From assembly GCA_900545805.1 (NCBI GenBank), contig URAL01000005.1, positions 1 through 58,592 on the forward strand: DNA of 58,592 nucleotides. Direction: 5' to 3'. Shown piece by piece: positions 25,656-33,012 of the stretch (its first letter is position 1; each line of letters starts with the position of its first letter). The translations under genes and the position numbers were made by a program. The notes under the pieces are model-generated. The model was not told the origin of the DNA. It did not search any database and worked only from the letters and a program-made list of their open reading frames with translations. The stretch comes from an uncultured Eubacteriales bacterium. GTDB lineage: Bacteria > Bacillota > Clostridia > Oscillospirales > Oscillospiraceae.

Positions 25656-25808
25656 TCATTGTCCCTCAATGTACATGCTTTCGGCTTTGTTCAGCGCCAC
25701 CTGAAGCGTTTCGGCCACCTGCCGGGTGTCGGAGTTTTGCTCAATGAGCTCCAGAGCCGTGTCGACCGCGCCGCACAAAACGGCATACATTTTTTCATAC
25801 TCAACCAT
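25656..25808 (-). CDS. Small helical protein paired with an XRE regulator (copy 1)
   Basis: 50 residues: starts MVEYEKMYAVL, ends ALNKAESMYIEGQ, mostly helical and acidic, one Cys. AGGTGA lies a few bases before the ATG. It diverges from the XRE gene at 25917 across a region with paired operators. The same pattern (YE-x-MY near the start, MYIE near the end, divergent from XRE) occurs at 32237-32362, so the two are homologous cassette members. Possible role: modulator of the XRE protein; not proven. Confidence 0.7.
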   Translation of the reverse strand: MVEYEKMYAVLCGAVDTALELIEQNSDTRQVAETLQVALNKAESMYIEGQ

Positions 25809-25822
25809 AAATTCACCTCATT

Positions 25823-25883
25823 TAGTCTATACATAGCCTAATAGTAGCACGCATAGCCTAAAATGTCCACTCAATTTGGCTAT
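25823..25883. promoter_or_regulatory. Operators of XRE/small-protein cassette 1
   Basis: TAGTCTATACATAGCCTA (25823-25840) is a dyad with one mismatch. ATAGCC (25853-25858) and GGCTAT (25878-25883) form a second, wider pair of the same half-site. Together they cover the divergent promoter region. Confidence 0.55.
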
Positions 25884-25916
25884 CCTAATACAAAAAGTGT
25901 ATTACGGAGGCTGAAT

Positions 25917-26159
25917 ATGCAGACGATAGACGCGGTGAAAACGAGAATACTCCGCCTGTGTGACGAGCGTAATATGAGCATCAACAAGCTCGCAACGGTG
26001 TGCGCGCTGCCGCCGTCGAGCATCAAGAATATCCTCTACGGCAAGAGCTGCAATCCGAAGCTTTTGACGATAAAAATGATTTGCGACGGGCTGGATATAA
26101 CGCTGGCCGAGTTTTTCTCAACTCCGGAGTTCGACAGTCTTGAGCAGGAGATACGTTAG
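25917..26159 (+). CDS. XRE-family regulator of cassette 1
   Basis: 80 residues, a bare helix-turn-helix domain: MSINKLATVCALPPSSIKNI holds the two DNA-binding helices. ACGGAGG lies 6 nt before ATG 25917; the open frame upstream is not used because it would place the start inside the operators. It diverges from the 50-residue protein and is followed within 6 nt by a MITE-like repeat. Confidence 0.85.
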   Translation: MQTIDAVKTRILRLCDERNMSINKLATVCALPPSSIKNILYGKSCNPKLLTIKMICDGLDITLAEFFSTPEFDSLEQEIR

Positions 26160-26164
26160 TTTTT

Positions 26165-26390
26165 AGAGGCGCACGATGCTGCTGCGGATACGATTGCTGC
26201 GGCAGTCCGGTGTCGATACTGCCGGCAAAACCGGTACGGCGGGCGATCGATGATCGCCCCTACGGTCATAGTCGGAACTTAAATCAATATCGTAGGGGCG
26301 GCCATTGGCCGCCCGTTTTTTATGACTTTCTCCGCGGCTTCCGGTCGTGCTGACGCAATAATCGTATTGGTACAGCTTAAATGCGCCTCA
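26165..26390. repeat. MITE-like palindromic element, full copy
   Basis: A 226-bp stretch whose ends are inverted repeats: the left end runs GAGGCGCA...GATACGATTGCTGCGG..CCGGT, and the right end read on the other strand gives GAGGCGCA...AATACGATTATTGCG..CCGG. The middle carries GGGCGATCGATGATCGCCC and GGGCGGCCATTGGCCGCCC, each next to CTACG. No coding capacity. Related copies are at 25460 and 32863. Confidence 0.6.
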
Positions 26391-26461
26391 GAAAGAAACG
26401 GGAACATTTGATTTTTGCTGCCGTCAAACTATCAAACGAAAAATTTAAGGAGGCGGCAGAC

Positions 26462-27229
26462 ATGAAAAAGAATATCCCGACCGTGCTTGCGGTCATCGCG
26501 GCGCTGGCGATAACCGGCATAGCCCTCGGCGCGTCAAACGCCGGGAAGGAGATGCGGACGCTTATGCCGGCAGAGCTTGCGCAGACGCTCAGCGACGGAC
26601 AGACGAGGCCGCTGAGCGAGGACTCGGCGTATGAGGACATGCTGAAAACCGAACTCACGTCGGAAAAGTCGGATAAATATCTCTACCTGTTCGAATCGGG
26701 CAGCGGTGAGCTCAAGGCCGTGATGCTCACGGGTGACGCAGCGAAAACTGAAAGCCCCGTTTCGGAAAGCGCGGCGATTGATGCAGCGCAGAAGATAGCG
26801 TCCGCAGCCCTCCCTGGCACGGAGCTCGGCGGCTTCGACGCAAAATGCCGCTATAACGGCAGCGGCTGGACGGTCGAGCTTTGGCAGAAGCTCGCCGATG
26901 ACCTGTACGGCGGCAGAAAAATAGCGGTCAAGCTCAGCGACGGCGGCGAGCTTGAGACTTTAATTCGCACCGATGATGACCCCGGTGACTGGCAGAGCGC
27001 AGCGAAAAGCGCGATAAGCCGCGAAAAGGCGGCGGAGCTTGCCCTCGCCGCGATAGACGGCGACGCTGAAAACGCAGAAGTTTCGGCGTATATGCAAGCA
27101 AACGCCGACGGCATCAACTGGCAGGTCGATATCGCAAACGTCGATATCGGAAACGGCTGGACAGCCACATATTTCGTCACCCTCAATGCCCTGACGGGGG
27201 AAGTGATCACGGTCGATATGACGCGATAG
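26462..27229 (+). CDS. Secreted or membrane-anchored PepSY-domain protein
   Basis: 255 residues. A Lys-start hydrophobic segment (about 3-24) acts as signal or anchor. Two PepSY-like units follow: one around 95-165 (SAAIDAAQKIA...) and one around 185-255 (ISREKAAELALAAIDG...ITVDM). PepSY domains are linked to protease inhibition and envelope homeostasis. AAGGAGG precedes ATG 26462. Single gene with terminator. Confidence 0.75.
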   Translation: MKKNIPTVLAVIAALAITGIALGASNAGKEMRTLMPAELAQTLSDGQTRPLSEDSAYEDMLKTELTSEKSDKYLYLFESGSGELKAVMLTGDAAKTESPVSESAAIDAAQKIASAALPGTELGGFDAKCRYNGSGWTVELWQKLADDLYGGRKIAVKLSDGGELETLIRTDDDPGDWQSAAKSAISREKAAELALAAIDGDAENAEVSAYMQANADGINWQVDIANVDIGNGWTATYFVTLNALTGEVITVDMTR

Positions 27230-27234
27230 GAATG

Positions 27235-27269
27235 AAAAGAGTGCAGACCAAAAATCTGCACTCTTTTTC
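27235..27269. terminator. Bidirectional terminator
   Basis: AAAAGAGTGCAGA and TCTGCACTCTTTT arms between convergent genes; the arms closely match those at 25618-25655. Confidence 0.85.
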
Positions 27270-27277
27270 TCGTTTTT

Positions 27278-27997
27278 TTATTTCTTATTCGTCAGCTCAA
27301 GCAGATTGTATCTCTCGATGCCGGAGCGGGAAACGCCGAGGTGGCGGCGTATCGCGGCGGCGGCCATGTCGCGGTCGCCGAACTTGAGGATATCGCAGAT
27401 GAACACGTGATCGTTGTCGACCGTGTCGTAAAAGCCCTCGGGGCGCGAGAACAGCAGATAGCTGCGGCAGCGAAACAGCCGGTACTTCATCTGATCGTAG
27501 ATATCGGTTATCAGACTGTTGCCGGAGGCCTTTACAACGGCAAAGTGAAAGTTTATCTCCTGCTCAAGCAGCTTTTTGAACACGAAATCCTTGCCCTTAT
27601 GAAAGGCCTCATCATAGACATCCTGAAGCCTGTGCGCCATCTCGTACAGCTCGTCGAGCTGCTGCTTTGTGATGTTCAGCGCGGCCTCGCCCGCGGCGTA
27701 GGACTCTATCATAAGCGTAAAATCGCAGATTTCGTCATATTCTTTTTTATTAAACTCCGCAACATAGTAGCGGCTGTTCTGTATCTTTATATAATTGTTC
27801 GCCGCGAGCTTTTCGAGCGCCGCCTTGACCGGGGAGCGGCTTATTCCGAGCTCCTGCGCGATGCTGCTTTCGCTGATGCGGCTGCCGGGCATAACTGCGA
27901 AGCTTATGATATCCTGAAAAACAAGCTCGTGTACGATATCGTTGAGCGGCATGAACGGATTTCCGCTGCGTATTTTCTCAAACTGCTTGACGTCCAT
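27278..27997 (-). CDS. GntR-family regulator (FadR/FCD subgroup)
   Basis: 239 residues. The N-terminal winged helix (SESSIAQELGISRSPVKAALEKL) is followed by an all-helical FCD-type ligand domain (about 95-225) with the usual His residues, e.g. FHFAV. Such regulators sense organic acids or other small metabolites. No catabolic operon is adjacent; the only neighbour on this strand is the aspartokinase 160 nt upstream. Confidence 0.87.
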   Translation of the reverse strand: MDVKQFEKIRSGNPFMPLNDIVHELVFQDIISFAVMPGSRISESSIAQELGISRSPVKAALEKLAANNYIKIQNSRYYVAEFNKKEYDEICDFTLMIESYAAGEAALNITKQQLDELYEMAHRLQDVYDEAFHKGKDFVFKKLLEQEINFHFAVVKASGNSLITDIYDQMKYRLFRCRSYLLFSRPEGFYDTVDNDHVFICDILKFGDRDMAAAAIRRHLGVSRSGIERYNLLELTNKK

Positions 27998-28159
27998 AAT
28001 ATCATCTCCTGTTTCGTTCGTTATAATGTTAAAGAATATAATAAACGCCCGCCGGATGCAAATTAAAATGTGTAAAAATGCGCATAAACAGCATCCAAAA
28101 CACGCAAATTTTACTCTAAACGATGCTGAACTGCTTGTAAAAACAAGCAGAGCACCAAA

Positions 28160-29116
28160 TCAGCGGAAAAATCGCCTGTGTGTGAGCTCCAGCGCAGGAA
28201 GCAGCTTATCGGGCGAAACGCGTATCGAGCAGCCGCCGTCAAAAAGCTCGGTTGATGTAACGATGATGTCGCTGTGTGCAAGAATGCCCACGGCCTCGGC
28301 GAGTGTGTTTGCGTCGGCGCCGCGGCCTACGATGCTCACGGTGCTGCGCGCCTTGTCGCGTGTTACGCCGCACAGCTCGGGGCGATCGGAGAAGGAACCC
28401 ATGACCGTACCCTCGCGTCGGGTAAAGCTTGACAGCAGATGCACACTCACGCCGCTGCGCATCGCGGCCGCCACACTGCGTGAGTGCAGAACCTGCGAGC
28501 CGTGCAGCGCAAGGGCGAGCATATCGGCGTAGTCGATGCGCTCGAGCCTCAGCGCCCCGGTCACAAGCCGGGGGTCGGCAGTATATATTCCGTCGACATC
28601 GGAGTAGATCTCGCAGCGATCGGCGTTCAGTGCCGCCGCGAGCTCGACGGCAGTCGTGTCCGAGCCGCCGCGGCCGAGAGTCGTTGTGTCGCCATTTTCT
28701 CCGAAGCCCTGAAAACCCGCAACGATGACGATGCGTCCTGCGCAGAGCTCACGCAGTATGCGTCCGGTGTCGATACCCGTTATGCGCGCCTGCCCGTGAA
28801 CGCTGTCCGTGCGTATCCCCGCCTGAGCGCCGCTGAGTGATACGCTGTCGTGCCCCATATCGGCAAGCTGCATCGCCGTCATCGCGGCCGAGCCGGTCTC
28901 GCCGGTGGATAAAAGCGCGTCGAGCTCACGCGCCCTCGGGCAGCTGCTTATGCGCTTTGCGTCGGCTAAAAGCTCATCTGTCGTATTTCCTCGTGCGGAA
29001 ACGACGGCGACTACATCGTTTCCCGCCATTGCGCAGTCGGATATTATAGCGGCGGCGCACCTGAGCCTTTCGACCCCGGCAAGCGAGCTGCCGCCGAATT
29101 TTTGAACAATAAGCAT
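28160..29116 (-). CDS. Short-form aspartokinase
   Basis: 318 residues. The kinase domain is intact: VQKFGGSSLAG at the start, STGETGSAAMTAMQL, GFQGFGENGDTTTLGRGGSDTTA and YSDVDGIYTADPR. After about residue 235 only some 75-80 residues remain, enough for one ACT-like domain (TVSIVGRGADAN...) rather than the usual two. It phosphorylates aspartate for lysine, threonine and methionine synthesis; feedback control is probably unusual. It lies downstream of an ACT protein, separated by a terminator. Confidence 0.88.
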   Translation of the reverse strand: MLIVQKFGGSSLAGVERLRCAAAIISDCAMAGNDVVAVVSARGNTTDELLADAKRISSCPRARELDALLSTGETGSAAMTAMQLADMGHDSVSLSGAQAGIRTDSVHGQARITGIDTGRILRELCAGRIVIVAGFQGFGENGDTTTLGRGGSDTTAVELAAALNADRCEIYSDVDGIYTADPRLVTGALRLERIDYADMLALALHGSQVLHSRSVAAAMRSGVSVHLLSSFTRREGTVMGSFSDRPELCGVTRDKARSTVSIVGRGADANTLAEAVGILAHSDIIVTSTELFDGGCSIRVSPDKLLPALELTHRRFFR

Positions 29117-29138
29117 TTCATCACCATAAATTTAAAAT

Positions 29139-29168
29139 AAAAAAAGAAGTAGGGTATAGCCCTACTTC
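29139..29168 (-). terminator. Terminator between the ACT protein and aspartokinase genes
   Basis: On the minus strand GAAGTAGGG, CTATA, CCCTACTTC and T7. It could act as an attenuator between the two genes. Confidence 0.85.
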
Positions 29169-29186
29169 ATAGTATTCAGCTGTGCC

Positions 29187-29630
29187 TCAGCCTGCCATAA
29201 GCTCGATGCTGACAACGCCGGGAACTGTGCTAAGCCTTGCCATGAGCTCGTCGCTGCTGATAACGAGGTTTTCCGGAGCTATCGATATTGTCACGAGCGC
29301 GACGCCGTTTGCCGGGATAGATTGATTGATAGTCAGTATATTCGCGCCCGATTCGGTAAAGATAGACAGTACCGAGGAAAGCTTGCCCGGCTTATCATGC
29401 AGCTTTATGTGGAAGGTCATGATAGCGTCGCGCTTCATGTCGCGGAACGGAGTGATGCAGTCCTTGTATTTATAAAATGCGCTTCGGCTCAGGTCGACGC
29501 GCTCGACAGCCTCGGCGACCGTACGTGCCTCGCCCGTCTCGATAAGCGACTTCGCTTCCGTGACCTTGACGAATACCTCGGGCAGCGCCGTTGCCTCGAC
29601 GAGATAATATTTGGGTTTTGCGTTTGCCAT
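29187..29630 (-). CDS. UPF0735/PheB-like ACT-domain protein
   Basis: 147 residues. The first half has a short helix-turn-helix-like part (ARTVAEAVERVDLSRSAFYKY), the second half an ACT domain (MTFHIKLHDKPGKLSSVLSIF...). ATG 29630 has AGGAGG 8 nt before it. The family binds amino acids and is often next to homoserine or aspartate pathway genes, consistent with the aspartokinase downstream. Confidence 0.85.
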   Translation of the reverse strand: MANAKPKYYLVEATALPEVFVKVTEAKSLIETGEARTVAEAVERVDLSRSAFYKYKDCITPFRDMKRDAIMTFHIKLHDKPGKLSSVLSIFTESGANILTINQSIPANGVALVTISIAPENLVISSDELMARLSTVPGVVSIELMAG

Positions 29631-29743
29631 TTTCAAGCCCTCCTGTCTGCGTAGGAATGACATTTGTTCGCGTATTACGGAGTTTATCACATTTCGGCGG
29701 CGATATCAATAGGTTGCGAAGAAAAAAGTTGGAGGAGACATAC

Positions 29744-30175
29744 ATGCTGCTTGGTATAGTGTTCAGCGTGATCGCCGGTATGGCGATGAGTGTGCAGGGC
29801 GTTATGAATACACGCCTGGGCGAGGGGATAGGGAACATGGAGGCAAACGCCTTCGTACAGGGCACGGCCTTCGTGCTGTCACTTGCAGCACTCATGTTTT
29901 GGCGGCAGGGCAGCTTCACGGCGCTCGGCAGCGTAAACAAGCTGTATTGGCTCGGCGGTGTGCTTGGGATTGTCATAACGCTTACCGTCATGCTGAGCAT
30001 AAAGAGTCTCGGCACGACAGTAGCGATATCGATAATTCTTATTTCCCAGCTTCTCGTTGCCGCACTCATCGATGCCTTCGGCATCATGGGCAGCGAGAGG
30101 ATAGACTTCGGCTGGAATAAATACGTCGGACTTGCTGTAATGTGCGGCGGAATGCTTTTGTTTAAGTATAATTAA
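29744..30175 (+). CDS. DMT-superfamily protein, YdcZ/DUF606 type
   Basis: 143 residues with five hydrophobic helices, a half-size transporter that normally works as a dimer. The first helix has GMAMSVQGVMNTRLGEGIG, typical of the family. GGAGGAG precedes ATG 29744. Divergent from the ACT protein; substrate unknown. Confidence 0.85.
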   Translation: MLLGIVFSVIAGMAMSVQGVMNTRLGEGIGNMEANAFVQGTAFVLSLAALMFWRQGSFTALGSVNKLYWLGGVLGIVITLTVMLSIKSLGTTVAISIILISQLLVAALIDAFGIMGSERIDFGWNKYVGLAVMCGGMLLFKYN

Positions 30176-30201
30176 TTCAAATAACGGAATAAATGAAAAA
30201 T

Positions 30202-30220
30202 TTATGATAAATTATCATAA
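30202..30220. promoter_or_regulatory. Perfect 19-bp AT-rich palindrome
   Basis: TTATGATAAATTATCATAA (9-bp arms, one-base centre) about 20 bp upstream of a -35 element. Probably an operator for the small gene at 30305 or the 3' end of the transporter gene. Confidence 0.5.
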
Positions 30221-30238
30221 TTTCCAGCAATTATATAC

Positions 30239-30266
30239 TTGAAATTTGGATATAGTATGGTAAAAT
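30239..30266 (+). promoter_or_regulatory. Promoter of the 73-residue protein
   Basis: TTGAAA, 16 nt, TAAAAT. Confidence 0.5.
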
Positions 30267-30304
30267 AGAGGATGCTGAACAAAGAGAGTAAAGGATGATG
30301 TGAT

Positions 30305-30526
30305 ATGCTGTCAATATCAAAGATAACGGCGGAGCAGGCTCATGCCGCCGGCCGACAGGATAGTCATCACTTCATGGCTCTTTACAAGGCATACCTGCGC
30401 GGCGCCTCCGAGGCTGCCTGCACTTATCGGGAAAATGAGAATGACCATAGCTTTAAAATGGCGGTAGCAGCGATGGTATTCGCTCTCCTGAGCTGGTTTG
30501 TCACAATGTATTTTGTGTTTAAGTGA
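30305..30526 (+). CDS. Small tail-anchored protein
   Basis: 73 residues: a soluble, charged first part and a single C-terminal hydrophobic helix (about 52-72). It has its own promoter, an upstream palindrome and a terminator, which supports a real gene. No family recognised; it sits immediately before spo0A. Confidence 0.65.
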   Translation: MLSISKITAEQAHAAGRQDSHHFMALYKAYLRGASEAACTYRENENDHSFKMAVAAMVFALLSWFVTMYFVFK

Positions 30527-30532
30527 ATTTTT

Positions 30533-30561
30533 CACCCTGTGCATAGCGCAGGGTGTTTTTA
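30533..30561 (+). terminator. Terminator
   Basis: CACCCTG, TGCATAGCG, CAGGGTG, T5. Confidence 0.8.
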
Positions 30562-30570
30562 CATCCGGGC

Positions 30571-30717
30571 TTCGACAAAATATTACATAGTTGGGATAAA
30601 AACAACGAAATCTGCCGGTATCCAAACCAATTTCGTCGAATTATGTCAACAAATATTTCAAATCATCGACACGGTTCGTGTGCCAAAACGTTTCGGATAT
30701 GGTAAGTTTATACCATA
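30571..30717 (+). promoter_or_regulatory. spo0A control region
   Basis: TTCGACA (30571-30577) is an exact reverse 0A box (consensus TGNCGAA on the other strand), and TTCGTCGAA (30632-30640) holds a near match. TATGGTA and TACCATA (30698-30717) form a dyad just upstream of the coding region. This suggests autoregulation. Confidence 0.5.
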
Positions 30718-30785
30718 AAAGCGGCTGTTTTGCTTTAAAAGGTAAGGACAGTGCTGTTCATGTAATTTGCTGGAGGAGAATAGTT

Positions 30786-31562
30786 ATGGAAACCAAAACA
30801 CGAGTTCTGATAGCAGACATCGACGAGGACTTTCGACGTCTGCTGACCGATGTTCTGTCGCTGGAGGACGACATGGAATGTGTCGGCGGCACGGACAACG
30901 GAGTCGATGCGCTCTCGCTTGCCGCCGAGCAGCGGCCGGATGTCCTGGTCATGGATCTGGTTCTGCTGAAGCTGGACGGCATCGAGGTGCTGCGGCATTT
31001 GCCGGAGGCATGTCCGGGAACCAAGGCAATCGTCGTCACGCATCTTTACCGCAGTGAGATTGTGCGCCAGTGCAGCGCCCTGGGAGCGGCATACTTTGTG
31101 CCCGAGCCCTGCGACGTCAGCCTGCTGCTCGACCGCATACGTCAGATAAGCGCATGCCCGACGCAGGAGGAGCTGCTCACCCCGTCCCGCACGGGTGATG
31201 CAAATCTTGAGGCGGCCGTCACCGAGATTATACATGAGATCGGCGTTCCGGCGCATATCAAGGGTTATCAGTACCTGCGCGAAGCGATAATACTTACGAT
31301 AAACGACATGGATATAATAAATGCCGTGACAAAGGTTCTGTATCCCGAGGTAGCCAAAAAGTTCGGCACGACCCCGTCACGCGTCGAGCGGGCCATCCGC
31401 CATGCCATCGAGGTCGCGTGGGATCGCGGAGATATAGAGGTTTTGCAGAAGTTCTTCGGCTATACCGTGTCGAATATCAAAGGCAAGCCCACCAATTCAG
31501 AATTCATCGCAATGATTGCCGACTGTCTTTCCCTGCGTCAGAAGCAGGGCGCAATGCGCTGA
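30786..31562 (+). CDS. spo0A: Sporulation master regulator Spo0A, atypical receiver
   Basis: 258 residues. The DNA-binding domain is textbook: GVPAHIKGYQYLREAI, SRVERAIRHAIEVAW and YTVSNIKGKPTNSEFIAM. The receiver keeps the phosphate-accepting Asp57 (VLVMDLV) and Thr85 but departs elsewhere: the acidic pair is D-I (residues 11-12) instead of D-D, the Pro after the Asp57 loop is Leu, and the conserved Lys of the K-P motif is Glu107 (VPEPCD). It may be phosphorylated differently or act with little phosphorylation. GGAGGAG precedes ATG 30786. Confidence 0.9.
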   Translation: METKTRVLIADIDEDFRRLLTDVLSLEDDMECVGGTDNGVDALSLAAEQRPDVLVMDLVLLKLDGIEVLRHLPEACPGTKAIVVTHLYRSEIVRQCSALGAAYFVPEPCDVSLLLDRIRQISACPTQEELLTPSRTGDANLEAAVTEIIHEIGVPAHIKGYQYLREAIILTINDMDIINAVTKVLYPEVAKKFGTTPSRVERAIRHAIEVAWDRGDIEVLQKFFGYTVSNIKGKPTNSEFIAMIADCLSLRQKQGAMR

Positions 31563-31685
31563 AAACGCCGGCGGCTCAATGCTTTGCCGGGATGGAGGAA
31601 TATGGTGTGGAAGCGACTGATAAGCTGAACGAACTATGAATTTCCCAGCCGTATAGCAACCTATCATTGATCTCATAGCAACGAA

Positions 31686-31729
31686 CACTCCCTGTCAGTT
31701 GGGTATCCTAAACCAAGCGATGGGGAGTG
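31686..31729 (+). other. Hairpin covering the ribosome-binding site of the chimeric frame
   Basis: CACTCCC (31686-31692) pairs with GGGAGTG (31723-31729), and TTGG/CCAA pairs inside. The 3' arm is the ribosome-binding sequence of the ATG at 31735, and TTTT follows. Confidence 0.5.
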
Positions 31730-31734
31730 CTTTT

Positions 31735-32175
31735 ATGAGCAATTTCAGTTTGGATTATTGCATTGATGAGTTTATGATCTACTGCCGCAGCCGTGATCTT
31801 CGGCGGCGAACGCTGGACAGCTATGAGCACACTTTGCGCCTTTTTGAACGCTGGTGTGAGGTGGAACTGAGGATAGACCGCATCCATGATGTGAGCGAGC
31901 AGGTTATACGGCGCTATATCACAAATCTTCAGGAACGCGGCAAATACACGTTTTATGCTGATGAGAAGAGCAGAGGGACAAATTTTCCTGAGCGGAGGAG
32001 AGATTACAGGCAGCCGGTAACAACGGCCACCGTAACCTACATAATGAACGCTCAGATCGGCTTCAACATGTCCTGGACAGCGGCCTACATCGTCGGCACT
32101 GTCTGTGCAGTCGTTTACCTCGTCGGCATAATTATGTACGGCAAAAAGCGCGCTGCAAAAATCAAACTCGCGTAA
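31735..32175 (+). pseudogene. Chimeric frame: tyrosine-recombinase N-terminus joined to a transporter C-terminus
   Basis: 146 codons. The first ~100 residues (FSLDYCIDEFMIYCRSRDLRRRTLDSYEHTL in outline) are the SAM-like core-binding domain of a phage-type tyrosine recombinase, ending near QPVTTATV where a helix should continue. The frame then becomes MNAQIGFNMSWTAAYIVG followed by one transmembrane helix and a basic tail, like the C-terminus of a transporter. There is no catalytic domain. A deletion probably joined two genes near 32040. The start is embedded in a hairpin (31686-31729). Confidence 0.7.
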
Positions 32176-32203
32176 AAATTTAAATTACCCACAAAATACA
32201 TTT

Positions 32204-32235
32204 AAGAGAGCGTAGGCTTGCCTGCGCTCTCTTTT
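32204..32235 (+). terminator. Terminator
   Basis: AAGAGAGCG, TAGGCTTGCCTG, CGCTCTCTT, TT between the chimera and the convergent small gene. Confidence 0.8.
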
Positions 32236-32236
32236 G

Positions 32237-32362
32237 CTATTTTTCCTCATTTTCCTGTTCGATGTACATTCCCTCACATTTTCTCTGCGCCTCGATTATC
32301 ATCCGCAGGGCCTCTTCGGCGGCGCGCATCATTGTATGATACATCTCTTCGTAGTTCGGCAT
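32237..32362 (-). CDS. Small helical protein paired with XRE regulators (copy 2)
   Basis: 41 residues: starts MPNYEEMYHTMM, ends CEGMYIEQENEEK, helical and charged. GGAGGTGATATT precedes the ATG, a strong site. It is a shorter relative of the 50-residue protein at 25656-25808, sharing the YE-x-MY opening and the MYIE close. It diverges from a tandem pair of XRE genes. Confidence 0.7.
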   Translation of the reverse strand: MPNYEEMYHTMMRAAEEALRMIIEAQRKCEGMYIEQENEEK

Positions 32363-32387
32363 AATATCACCTCCTGAGCATAGTTTA

Positions 32388-32435
32388 GAACAAAATGTTC
32401 AAAAATACAATAGACCAATTTGTTCAAACTATACT
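32388..32435. promoter_or_regulatory. Operator and promoter of XRE cassette 2
   Basis: GAACAAAATGTTC (32388-32400) is a perfect dyad. Its left part extends to TAGTTTAGAACAAA, and TTTGTTCAAACTA (32418-32431) repeats that in inverse orientation. TATACT (32430-32435) is the likely -10 of the rightward XRE pair, so transcription would start close to TTG 32452. Confidence 0.5.
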
Positions 32436-32451
32436 TGAATCGGTGATTGGA

Positions 32452-32658
32452 TTGCAAAGATATCAGCGTATTCGAGATCTCAGAGAAGATGCAGACCTCA
32501 CGCAGAAGCAGGTGGGGGAGGCCATAAACGTTCCGCAGCGGACGTATGCCTATTATGAAAGCGGCCAGCGAATGGTGCCGCCGCAGGTGTTGTGCGCTCT
32601 TGCCGATTTCTATAATGTCAGTGTTGATTACATCCTTGGGAGAACCGACAGGCGATGA
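32452..32658 (+). CDS. XRE-family regulator, first of tandem pair
   Basis: 68 residues from TTG 32452: a single helix-turn-helix (LTQKQVGEAINVPQRTYAYYESG) and the closing SVDYILGRTDRR. An ATG at 32395 is in frame but lies upstream of the -10 and within the operators. The TTG has GGTGA upstream and gives the same length as the next gene. Its stop overlaps the next start (ATGA). Confidence 0.8.
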   Translation: MQRYQRIRDLREDADLTQKQVGEAINVPQRTYAYYESGQRMVPPQVLCALADFYNVSVDYILGRTDRR

Positions 32659-32861
32659 TTTACAGGCGACTGCGCGATATGCGCGAGGACAAAGACCTCA
32701 GACAGCGTGAAATAGCAGAAATACTGAATGTTAGTCAGACGACATATACGCGCTATGAAAGCGGCGAGCTCGATATTCCCAGCGCCGCGCTCATAAAGCT
32801 TGCCGATTTCTACGGCGTGAGCGTGGATTATATTTTGGGGCGAACAGACAAGTTTCTTTAG
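32655..32861 (+). CDS. XRE-family regulator, second of tandem pair
   Basis: 68 residues, paralogous to the preceding one over the whole length (LRQREIAEILNVSQTTYTRYESG; SVDYILGRTDKF). Tandem, overlapping paralogues could form a heterodimer or a two-step switch. A MITE-like repeat begins right after the stop. Confidence 0.85.
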   Translation: MIYRRLRDMREDKDLRQREIAEILNVSQTTYTRYESGELDIPSAALIKLADFYGVSVDYILGRTDKFL

Positions 32862-32862
32862 A

Positions 32863-33009
32863 AGCGCACGGACACCGTACTAATACGCATATTGCGTCAG
32901 ACCGGTGTCGAAACTGCCGACGAAACCGCGGCAGGCGGGCGACCAATGGTCGCCCCTACGGCTATAGTCGTAAGTAAAATCATATCCGTAGGTGTGATGG
33001 TGCGCCACT
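32863..33009 (+). repeat. MITE-like repeat, shortened copy
   Basis: GCGCACGG...ACTAATACGCATATTGCG...ACCGGTGTCGAAACTGCCG matches the end sequence of 26165-26390, and GGGCGACCAATGGTCGCCCCTACGG matches its middle. It ends GGTGCGCCAC, an inverted copy of the opening. Confidence 0.55.
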
Positions 33010-33012
33010 AAA

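Noticed and set aside
28131..28150. CTGCTTGT-AAAA-ACAAGCAG hairpin as terminator of the aspartokinase gene
   Set aside because: It is a perfect hairpin, but no T run follows on either strand, so it lacks the intrinsic terminator pattern.
32388..32400. SOS box-like GAAC/GTTC dyad
   Set aside because: The spacer is five bases, whereas Gram-positive LexA sites have four, and extended half-sites around it fit the adjacent XRE genes better.
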